In this document: in pieces, positions 25,858 to 34,899 of the stretch
How the letters are laid out: each line of letters starts with the position of its first letter
How positions within the stretch are numbered: the stretch's first letter is position 1
From: Agrococcus sediminis
Lineage (GTDB): Bacteria; Actinomycetota; Actinomycetes; Actinomycetales; Microbacteriaceae
DNA: 64,000 bases
Direction of reading: 5' to 3'
Assembly: GCF_007923295.1 (NCBI RefSeq)
Contig: NZ_VOIR01000011.1
Coordinates: 124,001 to 188,000, forward strand
Translations under genes and position numbers: made by a program
The notes under the pieces: generated by a model
The model's database searches: none
What the model was told of the DNA's origin: nothing
What the model saw: the letters and a program-made list of their open reading frames with translations, nothing else

Positions 25858-26093
25858 CAGAGCTTCACCCCCCGAGCCTGCATGTCACGGATGACGGCCT
25901 CGATGCCACGGGCGTCGATGACCTTCATGCCCTTGGCCGAGACGTTGAGCGTCACGTTGCGCTTGAGCGACGGGACGAAGTAGGTCTTGCGCTGCACGTT
26001 CGGGTCGAAGCGGCGCTTCGTGCGACGGTGCGAGTGCGAGATGTTGTGCCCGAAGCCGGGAACGGCTCCGGTCACCTGGCATACGGCTGCCAT
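25857..26093 (-). CDS. rpmB: 50S ribosomal protein L28
   Basis: 78-residue L28: [20 protein letters not shown], then [17 protein letters not shown] and [19 protein letters not shown] single cysteine means the zinc-binding CxxC pairs are absent. First gene of rpmB-rpmG-rpsN. GGAGG lies upstream of the ATG (plus bases near 26099). A short hairpin, GTGGGC-CGAG-GCCCAC at 26115-26130, sits in the leader and might act in autoregulation. I see no clear Zur box in the 192-nt gap upstream. Confidence 0.94.
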   Translation of the reverse strand: MAAVCQVTGAVPGFGHNISHSHRRTKRRFDPNVQRKTYFVPSLKRNVTLNVSAKGMKVIDARGIEAVIRDMQARGVKL

Positions 26094-26285
26094 GGTTTCC
26101 TCCAGATGGGTACCGTGGGCCGAGGCCCACCCAAGATCACTTGCCTGCCCACGCCCATGCCGATCCCTTGCGGGAGTTGGAGGGGGCGTGTGCTGTGCGG
26201 CCGAGACCGCACCAACGAGCAATCCTACGCGATGCGGATGCGTCGTGGCAATCCCCGCTTCGGCGGCGGCTCGGCCGGCGGCGCG

Positions 26286-27329
26286 TCAGCGGGCGGGCGG
26301 GAAGACCGGCTGCCCGTCCTGCCCCATCGGGTACGGCGTGCCGTCGGGGTAGGTCGGCCACGGCAGCAGGCCGCCCGGCTGCGGCTGCGCGTGCGGCTGC
26401 TGGGCGGGCTGGGCGGGCGGCGCAGCCGCTTGCCCGGGCCAGACCGTCGCGCCCGGGTGCGCGGGCCACGCGGTCGGCGCGCCGGTTGCCGCCGCGCCCG
26501 CGCCCACGGAGGCGGCGCTCGGCGGGGCGACGCGCTGCTGCGCACCGGAGGGACGCGCGTGCTCGCCGCGCGCCTCGGCCTCCTGCCAGTCGATGTTGCG
26601 GCGGTTCCAGTAGAGGAGCACGGTGATCGAGGCCGCGAGCGCCGTCACGACGATCGCGGCGACGGTCGAGCGCCAGTACCACTCCTCGACCTCGACGCCG
26701 AGTGCGTCGATCGCGAAGTGCAGCGTGAGCAGCACGCCGACGAGCCCGAGCAGGCCCGCCGCGACGAGGCCGATCATGCGCGCCATCTGCGCCCGCCCCC
26801 GGTTGCCGAGCGAGATGAGCCCCCACGCGCCGGCGGCGGCCGCGCGCACGACCAGGATCGTCAGCAGCACGATGCCGAACAGCTCGCCGAAGAGGAACCC
26901 CTCGTCCCACGGGTCGCGATCCTCGCCGCCCGTGCCGCGCATCCAGATCACGATCATGAGCACGGCGAGCAGGTAGACGTTGGCGGCGACCCCGATCACG
27001 AGCGGGGTCGCCGAGCGCCGCGCGAGCAGCAGGTCGAGCGCGAGCAGGCCGGTGAACGCGAGGAAGACGACGACCGTCCACACGACGCGGGCCGCCTGGC
27101 TCTCGAAGTCGCCGACGAAGATGAGCACCACGGTGATGACCGTGACGATCGCGAGCAGGCAGATGCCGACGAAGAGCACGGGCTGGATGCCCAGGATGCG
27201 CCGGTGCGCGCGGGCGGGCCCGGGCGCGGGATCGGCGGACGGGCGGCGCCGCACGGTCGCGCCGTCGAGCGCGCCGTCGGGCTCGCTGCCGGGCCGCTGG
27301 GACGGGTAGGCGCTGGCGGGATGCGTCAC
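26286..27329 (-). CDS. Unknown membrane protein with proline-rich tail
   Basis: 347 residues, not recognised. The N-terminal 60 residues are polar with an RRRPSADPAPGPARAHRR stretch. About six hydrophobic helices follow between residues 60 and 245 (one starts ILGIQPVLFVGICLLAIVTV). The last 90 residues are rich in Pro, Ala and Gln (PPAQPAQQPHAQPQPGG) and look cytoplasmic and disordered. GTG at 27329 is chosen for a GGAGG 6-8 nt upstream. It lies between the ribosomal operon and zur on the same strand but is separated by about 100-190 nt on each side, so it is probably its own unit. Confidence 0.7.
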   Translation of the reverse strand: MTHPASAYPSQRPGSEPDGALDGATVRRRPSADPAPGPARAHRRILGIQPVLFVGICLLAIVTVITVVLIFVGDFESQAARVVWTVVVFLAFTGLLALDLLLARRSATPLVIGVAANVYLLAVLMIVIWMRGTGGEDRDPWDEGFLFGELFGIVLLTILVVRAAAAGAWGLISLGNRGRAQMARMIGLVAAGLLGLVGVLLTLHFAIDALGVEVEEWYWRSTVAAIVVTALAASITVLLYWNRRNIDWQEAEARGEHARPSGAQQRVAPPSAASVGAGAAATGAPTAWPAHPGATVWPGQAAAPPAQPAQQPHAQPQPGGLLPWPTYPDGTPYPMGQDGQPVFPPAR

Positions 27330-27426
27330 GGAGTGCCTCCTCGGTCGGATGCTCTCAGTGTCACAGGAGCGGGCGCCGCTGCGCCATGGGGATCTCTGCC
27401 CCTGTGGATGCCGGTCGGGCGCGGGA

Positions 27427-27843
27427 TCAGCGCGCGTCGTCGGCGGCGCGGCGCGCGGCGCACTCGGCGCAGAGGCCGAAGATGTCGACGACGTGCTCCG
27501 GCTCGACGAACCCGTGCGCCGCGGCGACCCTGCCCGCCCACTGCTCGACCGCCGCGGCCTCGAGCTCGACGGTGCGGCCGCACGAGCGGCAGATGAGGTG
27601 GTGGTGGTGCGTGGGCGTGCAGGCGCGGTAGAGCACCTCGCCGCCCGCCTGGAGCGCATCCGCCTCGCCGTCGGCCGCGAGCGCCGCGAGCGCGCGGTAG
27701 ACGGTCGCGAGGCCCACGGTCGAGCCGTCCTGCCGCAGCGCCTGGTGCAGCGCCTGCGCCGAGACGAACTCGTCGCTCGCCGAGAGCGCCTCGCGCACGG
27801 CCTCGCGCTGCTTGGTGGATCGGCGGGGAGTGGTGTCGGTCAT
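27427..27843 (-). CDS. zur: Fur-family zinc uptake regulator
   Basis: 138-residue Fur-type repressor. The winged helix (TKQREAVREALSAS, STVGLATVYRALAALAADGE) is followed by the metal region TPTHHHHLICRSCGRTVEL and FGLCAECAARR, with both C-x-x-C pairs of the structural zinc site and a histidine cluster for the sensing site. It is the last gene of the znu operon; its ATG overlaps the permease stop by 4 nt, so zinc repression of the operon would be autoregulatory. The context decides for Zur over Fur. Confidence 0.9.
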   Translation of the reverse strand: MTDTTPRRSTKQREAVREALSASDEFVSAQALHQALRQDGSTVGLATVYRALAALAADGEADALQAGGEVLYRACTPTHHHHLICRSCGRTVELEAAAVEQWAGRVAAAHGFVEPEHVVDIFGLCAECAARRAADDAR

Positions 27844-28715
27844 GGGGTCCTCGCCTCGATGCTCCCACGACCGGCGGCGCCCCGCGCGGCGACCCCGCGC
27901 TCGGCCAGCGCGCGGGCGAGCCACGCGGCGCCGTACGCGAGCGCCGCGACGAGCGCGATCGCGCCACCCGCGGCCACGTCGAGCCAGCGCGACGCGAGCA
28001 GCCCCAGCACGCCCGACCCGATGCCGATGAGCGGCGCGAGCACCAGCATCCAGCGGTAGTCGCGCACGAGCAGCCGCGCGGTGGCCGCGGGCGCGACGAT
28101 GAGGGCGACGCCGAGGATGGCGCCGACGACCGGCATGATCGCCACCACGGTCGCCGCGATGAGCGCGAGCGAGACCGCCTCGGGCGCCCACGGGCGCATC
28201 CCCGCGCTGCGGTAGCCCTCCTCGTCGACGCTCGAGAAGACCAGGTGCCGGCCGGCGAGGGCCCACACCCCGAGCGCCACGGCGAGCAGCACCGCGGTGA
28301 GCGCGATGTCGGCGCCCGTCACCGCGAGCACCTGGCCGACGAGGAACGACTCGACGTCGATCGCGAGCGGCGCCACCGACTGCAGGAACGCGCCGAGCGC
28401 GAAGCCCGCGGTGAGCATGACCCCGGATGCGACGGCCGGGCCCTGGGAGCGGATCCGGCCGATGGCGACGGCGACGGCCACGAGCGCGACGGCGGCGACT
28501 GCCGCGCCGAGCGGGATCGAGACCCCGAGGATCGCGGCCGCCACCGCGCCGGGGAAGGTCGCGTGCGTGAGCGACATCGTGAAGAAGGCGCGCTCGCGCA
28601 GCACGACGAGCACGCCGACGACGCCGGCGAGCGCGCCCGCGAGCACCACCTCGACCATCGCGAGGCCGAAGAAGTCGAGCGCGGGCCAGTCGAGCACGGC
28701 GACGTCGGGGCTCAT
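27840..28715 (-). CDS. znuB: Metal ABC transporter permease (ZnuB-like), second copy
   Basis: 291-residue ABC-3 permease with about eight helices. LRERAFFTMSLTHATFPGAV and later MPVVGAILGVALIVAPAATARLL are the family motifs. It is distinct from the permease just upstream, so the system likely uses a heterodimer of two permeases. ATGA overlaps link it to both neighbours. Confidence 0.9.
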   Translation of the reverse strand: MSPDVAVLDWPALDFFGLAMVEVVLAGALAGVVGVLVVLRERAFFTMSLTHATFPGAVAAAILGVSIPLGAAVAAVALVAVAVAIGRIRSQGPAVASGVMLTAGFALGAFLQSVAPLAIDVESFLVGQVLAVTGADIALTAVLLAVALGVWALAGRHLVFSSVDEEGYRSAGMRPWAPEAVSLALIAATVVAIMPVVGAILGVALIVAPAATARLLVRDYRWMLVLAPLIGIGSGVLGLLASRWLDVAAGGAIALVAALAYGAAWLARALAERGVAARGAAGRGSIEARTP

Positions 28716-29590
28716 GCGGCCACCGCCGCCCGGCCCCGCACGCGGCCGCGCAGCGCGCCCGCCGCGAGCGCCACGAGGTAGCCGGCGATCATCGCGAGCG
28801 CGACGGTCGCGCCGGGGGCGGCGTCGACCCCCGCCTCGGCGAGCTGGACGACGGCCCACAGCCCGAGCCATCCCGTGACCGCGCCGAAGGCGACCGCGAC
28901 GACCGCCGCCGCCCGCAGGGAGCGGGTGAGGGCGCGCGCCGCCGCGGCCGGGACGATCACGACCGCGAGCGCGAGGAGCGTGCCGACCGAGGCGGAGGCG
29001 GCGACGACGACGAGCGCCACCGCAACCGTGCCGAGCGTCTCTAGGCCCAGCACGGGCAGGCCGGCGCGGCGGGCGCCGGCGGGGTCGAACGCCGCGAACA
29101 GCTGCGGCCGGGCGGTCGCGACGACGAGCCCGACGCCGACGGCGACGAGCGCGACGCCCACCCAGAGGTCGGCCCACGTGATGGTGAGCAGTCGGCCGAA
29201 GAAGAAGTCGGAGACGCTGCCGGCGCCCTCGGAGAGCGACACGAGCACGATGCCGACGGAGAAGAAGGTCGTCAGCACGATCGCGACGGCGGTGTCGCGC
29301 GGCTGGCCCCGGCGGGAGAGCAGCGCGAGCACGACGGCTGCGACGAGCGCGGCGCCGAGCGCGCCCGGCAGCAGCCCGGCGGCGCCGCCGAGCGCCGCGC
29401 CGATCGCGAGGCCCGGGAAGACGGCGTGCGTGAGGCCGTCGGCCGAGAACTCGAGCCGTCGCAGGTGCACGAGCATGCCGACGGTGCCCGCCGCGACGGC
29501 GAGGGCGAGCAGCAGCAGCAGCGGCCGCAGCAGGAACGGCACGGCGAAGGGCGTGAACGGGTCGAGCACGAGCGCGAGCGGCGCCGTCAT
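28712..29590 (-). CDS. znuB: Metal ABC transporter permease (ZnuB-like), first copy
   Basis: 292-residue ABC-3 permease. HLRRLEFSADGLTHAVFPGL and SVGTLLALAVVIVPAAAARAL are the conserved segments, with about eight transmembrane helices. It starts MTAPLALVLDPF and overlaps the znuC stop by 4 nt and the next permease start by 4 nt. It would import zinc (or manganese) delivered by the lipoprotein ZnuA. Confidence 0.9.
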   Translation of the reverse strand: MTAPLALVLDPFTPFAVPFLLRPLLLLLALAVAAGTVGMLVHLRRLEFSADGLTHAVFPGLAIGAALGGAAGLLPGALGAALVAAVVLALLSRRGQPRDTAVAIVLTTFFSVGIVLVSLSEGAGSVSDFFFGRLLTITWADLWVGVALVAVGVGLVVATARPQLFAAFDPAGARRAGLPVLGLETLGTVAVALVVVAASASVGTLLALAVVIVPAAAARALTRSLRAAAVVAVAFGAVTGWLGLWAVVQLAEAGVDAAPGATVALAMIAGYLVALAAGALRGRVRGRAAVAA

Positions 29591-30408
29591 CGGTGCTGGG
29601 CGCGGTCGCGCTCCGCGTCGTCGTCCTGCAGCAGGCGGTGGTGCGCGCTGTGCTCGGACTCGTGGTGCGCGGTCGTGGTGAGCGTGTGGCCGTCGATCTC
29701 GATCACGTGCGAGGCGAAGGCGGCCTCGACGCGCTCGAGCGTGAGCACGCAGTCGGTGTCGTCGAAGGCGATCTGCTGCTGGTTGACGAGCAGGGTGCGG
29801 TCGCAGACCGCGCGCGCCAGGTCGAGGTCGTGCGTCGTGATGAGGAGGGCGACGCCCCGGGACTTCAGCGTGCGGATGGTCTCGAGCAGCGCATCCCTCG
29901 AGCCCTGGTCGAGCCCGTTGAACGGCTCGTCGAGCAGCAGCAGCCGCGGCTCGCTCGCGAGCGCCCGCGCGAGCAGGCCGCGCTGCCGCTGGCCGCCCGA
30001 GAGGTCGCCGAAGCGGGTGCGGCGCTGCGGGGTGAGCCCGACCGCCTCGATGGCGTCGGCGACGATCCGCCGGTCGCTCCGGCCCGGCCAGCGCAGCCCC
30101 AGGCGGGGCGTGCGGCCCATCGCGACGACCTGCTCGAGCGTCACGGGGAACGCGGGGTCGATCTCGCTCGACTGCGGGAGCACGCCGATCTCGCCGCGGC
30201 CCTCCGGCACGCGGAAGGTGCGGGCGTCGTGCTCGGCGAGGCCGAGGATGCCGGCGAGCAGCGTCGACTTGCCGGCGCCGTTCGGGCCGATGAGCGCGAC
30301 CGCCTCGCCGGGCAGCACCGTGAAGCCGACGCCCGTGAGCACCGGGGCGCCGCCGTAGCCGAAGGCCGCGTCGGCGATCTCGACGACGGCCTCCGGCGCG
30401 GTGCTCAT
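29587..30408 (-). CDS. znuC: Zinc ABC transporter ATP-binding protein
   Basis: 273-residue ATPase: Walker A GPNGAGKST, signature LSGGQRQR, Walker B LLLLDEPFNGLD, H-loop TTHDLDL. The last 30 residues hold a histidine-rich tail (TTTAHHESEHSAHHR, then a late RAQHR), which may bind metal at the cytoplasmic exit. 4-nt overlaps on both sides place it second in znuA-znuC-znuB-znuB-zur. Confidence 0.92.
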   Translation of the reverse strand: MSTAPEAVVEIADAAFGYGGAPVLTGVGFTVLPGEAVALIGPNGAGKSTLLAGILGLAEHDARTFRVPEGRGEIGVLPQSSEIDPAFPVTLEQVVAMGRTPRLGLRWPGRSDRRIVADAIEAVGLTPQRRTRFGDLSGGQRQRGLLARALASEPRLLLLDEPFNGLDQGSRDALLETIRTLKSRGVALLITTHDLDLARAVCDRTLLVNQQQIAFDDTDCVLTLERVEAAFASHVIEIDGHTLTTTAHHESEHSAHHRLLQDDDAERDRAQHR

Positions 30409-31547
30409 GAGAGCGATTCTGGCACCGGCAGCGGCTCGGCGCCCCACGCGGTCACCATCGCGGTCGTGTTGTGCACGAGCGAGCCGATGTAGGTGCCGGT
30501 GGGCGTGCCCTCGGCGCCGAGCGCGTCGGCCGCGAGCGCGTCCTCGCCCTGTCGCAGCTCGACGCCCGCCTCGCGGGCGATCGTCGCGGCGAGCTGCGGG
30601 TCGATCGCGTTCTCGCTGAAGACGACCGGCGCTCCCGTCTCGCGGATCTCGGCGACGAGCTCGTCGATGTGCGCGGCGCTCGCGTCGGCGCTGTCGTCGA
30701 GGCTCGGCAGCACCGTGCCGACGACCTGCACGTCGAAGGCGCGCTCCAGGTAGCCGAACGTGTCGTGCGTCGTGACGACGAGGCGCTCGTCGACGGGCAC
30801 CTGCTCGATCGAGGCGCGCATCCACTCCTCGAGCTCGCCGAGCTGCGCGATGTAGGCGTCGGCGGATGCGTCGATGTCGGCCTCGGGGTCGGCCGCCGTG
30901 ACCGCGTCGCGGATGGCCTGGGCCTGCAGGATCGCGTTCGCGGGGTCGGTCCACACGTGCGGGTCGAACTCGCCGTGCGCGGCGTGCTCCTCGGCCGTCT
31001 CGCCCTCGTGGCCGGGCTCGTCGACGGTCTCCTCGCCCTCATCGGCGTGCTCGGCGTGCTCCTCCGCCGTCTCGCCCTCGTGGCCGGGCTCGGTCGGCGC
31101 CTCCTCGGCGTGCTCCTCGCCCTCTGCCTCGTCGGCGTGCGCATCCTCGTCCTCGCCGGCGTGGGCGTCCGCCTCCTCGCCGGCCTCGAGCAGGTCGATC
31201 GGCTCCGACGTGTCGACGACGGTGCCCGCGAAGCCGGAGGCCTCGACGGTGTCGCCGAGCCACTCCTCGAGGCCCGCGCCATTGACGATCAGCAGGTCGG
31301 CGTCGGCGAGCGCGCCGAGTGCGGCGGGCCCGGGGTCGAAGGAGTGCGCGGAGGCGCCCGGCTGCAGGAGGCTCGTCACCTCGGCCGCGTCGCCCACGAG
31401 CTCGCTCGTGATGTCGGCGAGCTGGGTGGTGGTCGTCACGATCTCGAGCCGGTCCCCGGCCGAGCCCGCGCCGTTCGCCGCGCCGGCGCATCCGGTCACT
31501 GCCAGGGCCATCGCGCCGATCGCTCCGGCCGCCGTGAGGGTTCGCAT
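30405..31547 (-). CDS. znuA: Zinc-binding lipoprotein of ABC transporter
   Basis: 380-residue cluster A-I solute-binding protein. The signal peptide ends in the lipobox AVTGC, so it is anchored to the membrane. Metal-site histidines appear in [22 protein letters not shown] and TTHDTFGYL, with an acidic residue expected near SENAIDP. Between the first two lies an insertion of about 80 residues rich in His, Asp and Glu, including two copies of [12 protein letters not shown], the zinc-capturing loop typical of ZnuA but long here. ATG 31547 follows AAGGA. First gene of the operon, behind a Zur-like box. Confidence 0.92.
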   Translation of the reverse strand: MRTLTAAGAIGAMALAVTGCAGAANGAGSAGDRLEIVTTTTQLADITSELVGDAAEVTSLLQPGASAHSFDPGPAALGALADADLLIVNGAGLEEWLGDTVEASGFAGTVVDTSEPIDLLEAGEEADAHAGEDEDAHADEAEGEEHAEEAPTEPGHEGETAEEHAEHADEGEETVDEPGHEGETAEEHAAHGEFDPHVWTDPANAILQAQAIRDAVTAADPEADIDASADAYIAQLGELEEWMRASIEQVPVDERLVVTTHDTFGYLERAFDVQVVGTVLPSLDDSADASAAHIDELVAEIRETGAPVVFSENAIDPQLAATIAREAGVELRQGEDALAADALGAEGTPTGTYIGSLVHNTTAMVTAWGAEPLPVPESLS

Positions 31548-31588
31548 CTGCAGTCCTTGTCCAGCACGACGCCCTGCCGCGCACCTCC

Positions 31589-31618
31589 ACGGTACGTGCT
31601 GTTGAGAACGATTGTCAA
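31589..31618 (-). promoter_or_regulatory. znuA promoter with overlapping Zur-like box
   Basis: On the minus strand TTGACA (plus 31613-31618) and TACCGT (31589-31594) form a -35/-10 pair with an 18-nt spacer. TTGAGAACGATTGTCAA (31602-31618, plus) is an interrupted inverted repeat (TTGA..TCAA) covering the -35 and spacer, in the position and AT-rich style of Zur/Fur boxes. A bound repressor would block the polymerase. Confidence 0.7.
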
Positions 31619-31673
31619 TTTCGCCCGGCCTTCCGCAACACGCCCGACACACGGCGCGCGTAGGCTTCCGGCC

Positions 31674-32537
31674 ATGGAGCGCTCCACTGAAGCAGCCGGC
31701 GCCGCGCAGTCCGCGATCATCGCCGCCCTAGGATCCCGACCGACCATCGACCCGCCCGCCGAGCTCGAGCGCCGCGTGCGGTTCCTCGTCGACTACCTCG
31801 CGCACACGGGGGCGAAGGGCTTCGTGCTCGGCATCTCCGGCGGGCAGGACTCGACGCTCGCCGGCCGCCTCGCGCAGCTCGCCGTCGAGCGCGCGCGCGA
31901 GGGCGGCGCCGAGGCGACGTTCGTCGCGGTGCGGCTCCCCTACGGCGTGCAGCACGACGAGGACGACGCGCAGCTCGCGCTCGACTTCATCCGCGCCGAC
32001 CGCGAGGTGACCGTCGACGTCAAGCCCGGCGTCGACGCGCTCGAGGCGTCGGTCGAGGCCGCCATCGGCGAGGTGACCGACTACCACAAGGGCAACGTGA
32101 AGGCCCGCGCGCGCATGATCGCGCAGTACGCCATCGGCGGCCAGCTCGGCCTCCTCGTGCTCGGCACCGACCACGCCGCCGAGGCGGTGACCGGCTTCTA
32201 CACGAAGTTCGGCGACGGCGGCGCCGACCTGCTGCCGCTCGCGGGGCTCACGAAGAGCCAGGGGCGCGAGCTGCTCGAGCTGCTCGACGCGCCCGAGCGG
32301 CTGCGCACCAAGCCGCCGACCGCCGACCTGCTCGACGACAAGCCCGGGCAGCTCGACACCCACGAGCTCGGCCTCACCTACGAGCAGATCGACGCGTTCC
32401 TCGAGGGGCAGCCCGTGCCCGAGGACGTCGCCGAGCAGATCACGACCCGCTACGAGCGCACCGAGCACAAGCGCCGCGTGCCGGTCACGCCCGACGACGA
32501 GTGGTGGCGGTCGCCGGCTGGGCCGCTCTTCGACTGA
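31674..32537 (+). CDS. nadE: Ammonia-dependent NAD+ synthetase
   Basis: 287-residue enzyme that amidates deamido-NAD to NAD using ATP and ammonia. [19 protein letters not shown] is the SGGxDS ATP-pyrophosphatase loop; [27 protein letters not shown] and [17 protein letters not shown] follow E. coli NadE. There is no glutaminase domain, so ammonia is the donor. A TAGGCT hexamer ends 7 nt before the ATG, without a ribosome site. Divergent from the znu operon. Confidence 0.95.
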   Translation: MERSTEAAGAAQSAIIAALGSRPTIDPPAELERRVRFLVDYLAHTGAKGFVLGISGGQDSTLAGRLAQLAVERAREGGAEATFVAVRLPYGVQHDEDDAQLALDFIRADREVTVDVKPGVDALEASVEAAIGEVTDYHKGNVKARARMIAQYAIGGQLGLLVLGTDHAAEAVTGFYTKFGDGGADLLPLAGLTKSQGRELLELLDAPERLRTKPPTADLLDDKPGQLDTHELGLTYEQIDAFLEGQPVPEDVAEQITTRYERTEHKRRVPVTPDDEWWRSPAGPLFD

Positions 32538-32553
32538 GCGGCCACGCTGCTGC

Positions 32554-33885
32554 CTAGTCGAGCAGCAGCGCCGGCTCCTCGAGGATCGACGCGACGTCGG
32601 CCAGGAAGCGGCTGATGACGTCGCCGTCGACCGCGCGGTGGTCGAACGAGCCGCCGACCGTCGTCACCCAGCGGGGGCGCACCTCGCCGTCGACCACCCA
32701 CGGCTTCTGCCGGATCGAGCCGAACGCGAGGATCCCCGCCTCGCCGGTGTTGAGGATGGGCGTGCCGGTGTCCATCCCGAACACGCCGATGTTCGTGATC
32801 GTGAACGTGCCGCGCTGCAGGTCGGCCGGCGGCGTGCGGCCCTCGCGCGCCGTCGCCGTGAGCGACTGGATCGCGGCGGCGAGCTCGCGGAGCGACAGGT
32901 CCTGCGCGTCCTTGATGTTCGGCACGAGCAGCCCGCGCGGCGTGGCCGCCGCGATGCCGAGGTTCACGTAGTGGTGCACGATCAGCTCGTCGTCAGTGAA
33001 GGTCGAGTTGATGTGCGGCGAGCGCGCGAGCGCCCACAGCACCGCCTTCGCGACGATGAGCAGCGGTGAGACCTTCACGCCCTCGAAGTCGCGCGACGCC
33101 TTCAGCCGCTGCACGAACTCCATCGTCCGCGTCGCGTCGACGTCGACGAAGACGGATGCGTGGGGCGCGGTGAACGCCGACGCGGCCATGCCCTGCGCGA
33201 TCGCCTTCCGCACACCCTTCACCGGGATGCGCTCCTCGCGCTCCCCCGTCCAGGCCGGCGCCGCAGGTGCGGGAGCAGCACCGCCGCCGTCGGCCGCCTG
33301 CATGACGTCGTCGCGCGTCACCTCGCCGCGCGAGCCGGTGCCGGTGAGCGAGGCCAGGTCGACGCCGAGGTCCTTGGCGAGCTTGCGGGTCGGCGGCTTC
33401 GCGAGCGCGCGGCCGGCCGGGGCCGGGGCGGATGCGTCGGCGCCCGTCGGGCGCTCGGGCGCAGCCTGCGGCGCGGGAGCAGGCGCGCTCGACGCCGCAG
33501 GCGCCTCGCGCACCGTCCGCGGCTTCCGCCGCCGGGTCTGCGCGCCGCCGCGCACGCCGTAGCCGACGAGCACGGCGCCGCCCTCGTCGCCCGAGCCCTC
33601 CTCGACGACCGTCTGCTCGACGTCGCTCGACGACTCCACCGCATCCGCGTCCCCGCCGGAGACGCGGATGATGGGCGCGCCCACCTCGACGGTCTGCCCC
33701 TCCTCGACGAGCAGCGCCTCGACCGTGCCCTCGAAGGGGCTCGGCAGCTCGACGAGCGACTTCGCCGTCTCGACCTCGAGCAGCACGTCGTTGACGCGCA
33801 CCGCGTCGCCGGGCTTCACGCGCCAGCTGACGATCTCGGCCTCGGTCAGCCCCTCGCCGGGGTCGGGCAGCCTGAACTCCTGCAT
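32554..33885 (-). CDS. 2-oxo acid dehydrogenase E2 (dihydrolipoamide acyltransferase)
   Basis: 443-residue E2. Lipoyl domain at residues 1-75 with the lipoylated lysine near 42 in EVETAKSLV; an Ala/Pro-rich linker; peripheral subunit-binding domain near 160-195 ([19 protein letters not shown]); catalytic domain with DHRAVDGD near 415-422. It transfers the acyl group from E1 to CoA. Sequence alone does not separate branched-chain (BkdC) from pyruvate-type E2; the operon with an aminotransferase favours amino-acid-derived keto acids. Follows E1beta by 12 nt. Confidence 0.9.
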   Translation of the reverse strand: MQEFRLPDPGEGLTEAEIVSWRVKPGDAVRVNDVLLEVETAKSLVELPSPFEGTVEALLVEEGQTVEVGAPIIRVSGGDADAVESSSDVEQTVVEEGSGDEGGAVLVGYGVRGGAQTRRRKPRTVREAPAASSAPAPAPQAAPERPTGADASAPAPAGRALAKPPTRKLAKDLGVDLASLTGTGSRGEVTRDDVMQAADGGGAAPAPAAPAWTGEREERIPVKGVRKAIAQGMAASAFTAPHASVFVDVDATRTMEFVQRLKASRDFEGVKVSPLLIVAKAVLWALARSPHINSTFTDDELIVHHYVNLGIAAATPRGLLVPNIKDAQDLSLRELAAAIQSLTATAREGRTPPADLQRGTFTITNIGVFGMDTGTPILNTGEAGILAFGSIRQKPWVVDGEVRPRWVTTVGGSFDHRAVDGDVISRFLADVASILEEPALLLD

Positions 33886-33897
33886 CGCATCCTCCGG

Positions 33898-34899
33898 TCA
33901 GTGGGCCAGCGCGCGGTCGACGGCGTCGAGCACGCGATCGGCGTCGGGCAGGTAGACGGCTTCGAGCTGCGCGGGCGGGAACGGGGTGTCGAAGCCCGAC
34001 ACGCGCAGCACCGGCGCCTCGAGCGAGTAGAAGGCGCGCTCGGCGATGGTGGCGGCGACCTCGGAGCCGACCGAGACGTGCCCGGGCGCCTCCTGCGCGA
34101 CGACGACGCGGCCGGTGCGCTCGGCCGACGCGATGATCGGCGCCCAGTCGATGGGCGACAGCGAGCGCAGGTCGACGACCTCGCACGACGTGCCCTCGGC
34201 CTCGGCGATCTCGGCCGCCTGCAGCAGCACGTGCACCATCGCGCCGTGGCCGATGAGGGTCACGTCGCTGCCCTGGCGCGCGACGACCGCGTCGTGCAGG
34301 CCGGCCGTCGGCTCCGGCAGCACCTCGCCCTTCGTCCAGTACTTCGCCTTCGGCTCGAGGAAGACGACCGGGTCGTCGCTCTCGATCGCCTGCCGCAGCA
34401 TCCAGTGCGCGTCGTTCGCCGTCGACGGGCTCACGACCCGCAGGCCCGCGGTGTGCGCGAAGTACGCCTCCGGGCTCTCCTGGTGGTGCTCGACCGCGCC
34501 GATGTGGCCGCCGTAGGGGATGCGGATCACGACCGGCATCGAGACGGCGCCGCGGTGGCGGGCGCGCATCTTGGCGAGCTGCGACACGATCTGGTCGAAG
34601 CCGGGGTAGACGAAGCCGTCGAACTGGATCTCGATCACCGGCCGGTAGCCGCGCATCGCGAGGCCGATCGCGGTGCCGATGATGCCCGACTCGGCGAGCG
34701 GCGTGTCGAGCACGCGGTCGCCGCCGAACTCGGCGTGCAGCCCCTCGGTGATGCGGAAGACGCCGCCGAGCGGGCCGATGTCCTCGCCCATGAGCAGCAC
34801 CTTCTCGTCGGCGCGCATCGCCTCGCGGAGCGCAGAGTTCAGCGCCTTCGCGATCGGCATCGTCGTCGCCTGCGCGGCCGCCGCGCCTTGCCCGCTCAC
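33898..34899 (-). CDS. 2-oxo acid dehydrogenase E1 component, beta subunit
   Basis: 333-residue TPP-dependent E1beta: MPIAKALNSALREAM after a short leader, LLMGEDIGPLGGVFRITEGL, DTPLAESGIIGTAIGLA, IQFDGFVYPGFDQIVSQLAKM and RIPYGGHIGAVEHHQESPE. The last motif is typical of E1beta from branched-chain keto acid dehydrogenases. The GTG start overlaps the E1alpha stop (GTGA at 34896-34899), giving balanced synthesis of the alpha2-beta2 heterotetramer. Confidence 0.93.
   Translation of the reverse strand: MSGQGAAAAQATTMPIAKALNSALREAMRADEKVLLMGEDIGPLGGVFRITEGLHAEFGGDRVLDTPLAESGIIGTAIGLAMRGYRPVIEIQFDGFVYPGFDQIVSQLAKMRARHRGAVSMPVVIRIPYGGHIGAVEHHQESPEAYFAHTAGLRVVSPSTANDAHWMLRQAIESDDPVVFLEPKAKYWTKGEVLPEPTAGLHDAVVARQGSDVTLIGHGAMVHVLLQAAEIAEAEGTSCEVVDLRSLSPIDWAPIIASAERTGRVVVAQEAPGHVSVGSEVAATIAERAFYSLEAPVLRVSGFDTPFPPAQLEAVYLPDADRVLDAVDRALAH

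Noticed and set aside
26094-26285. Zur box controlling rpmB-rpmG-rpsN
   Set aside because: No AT-rich inverted repeat comparable to the znuA box is visible in this gap.
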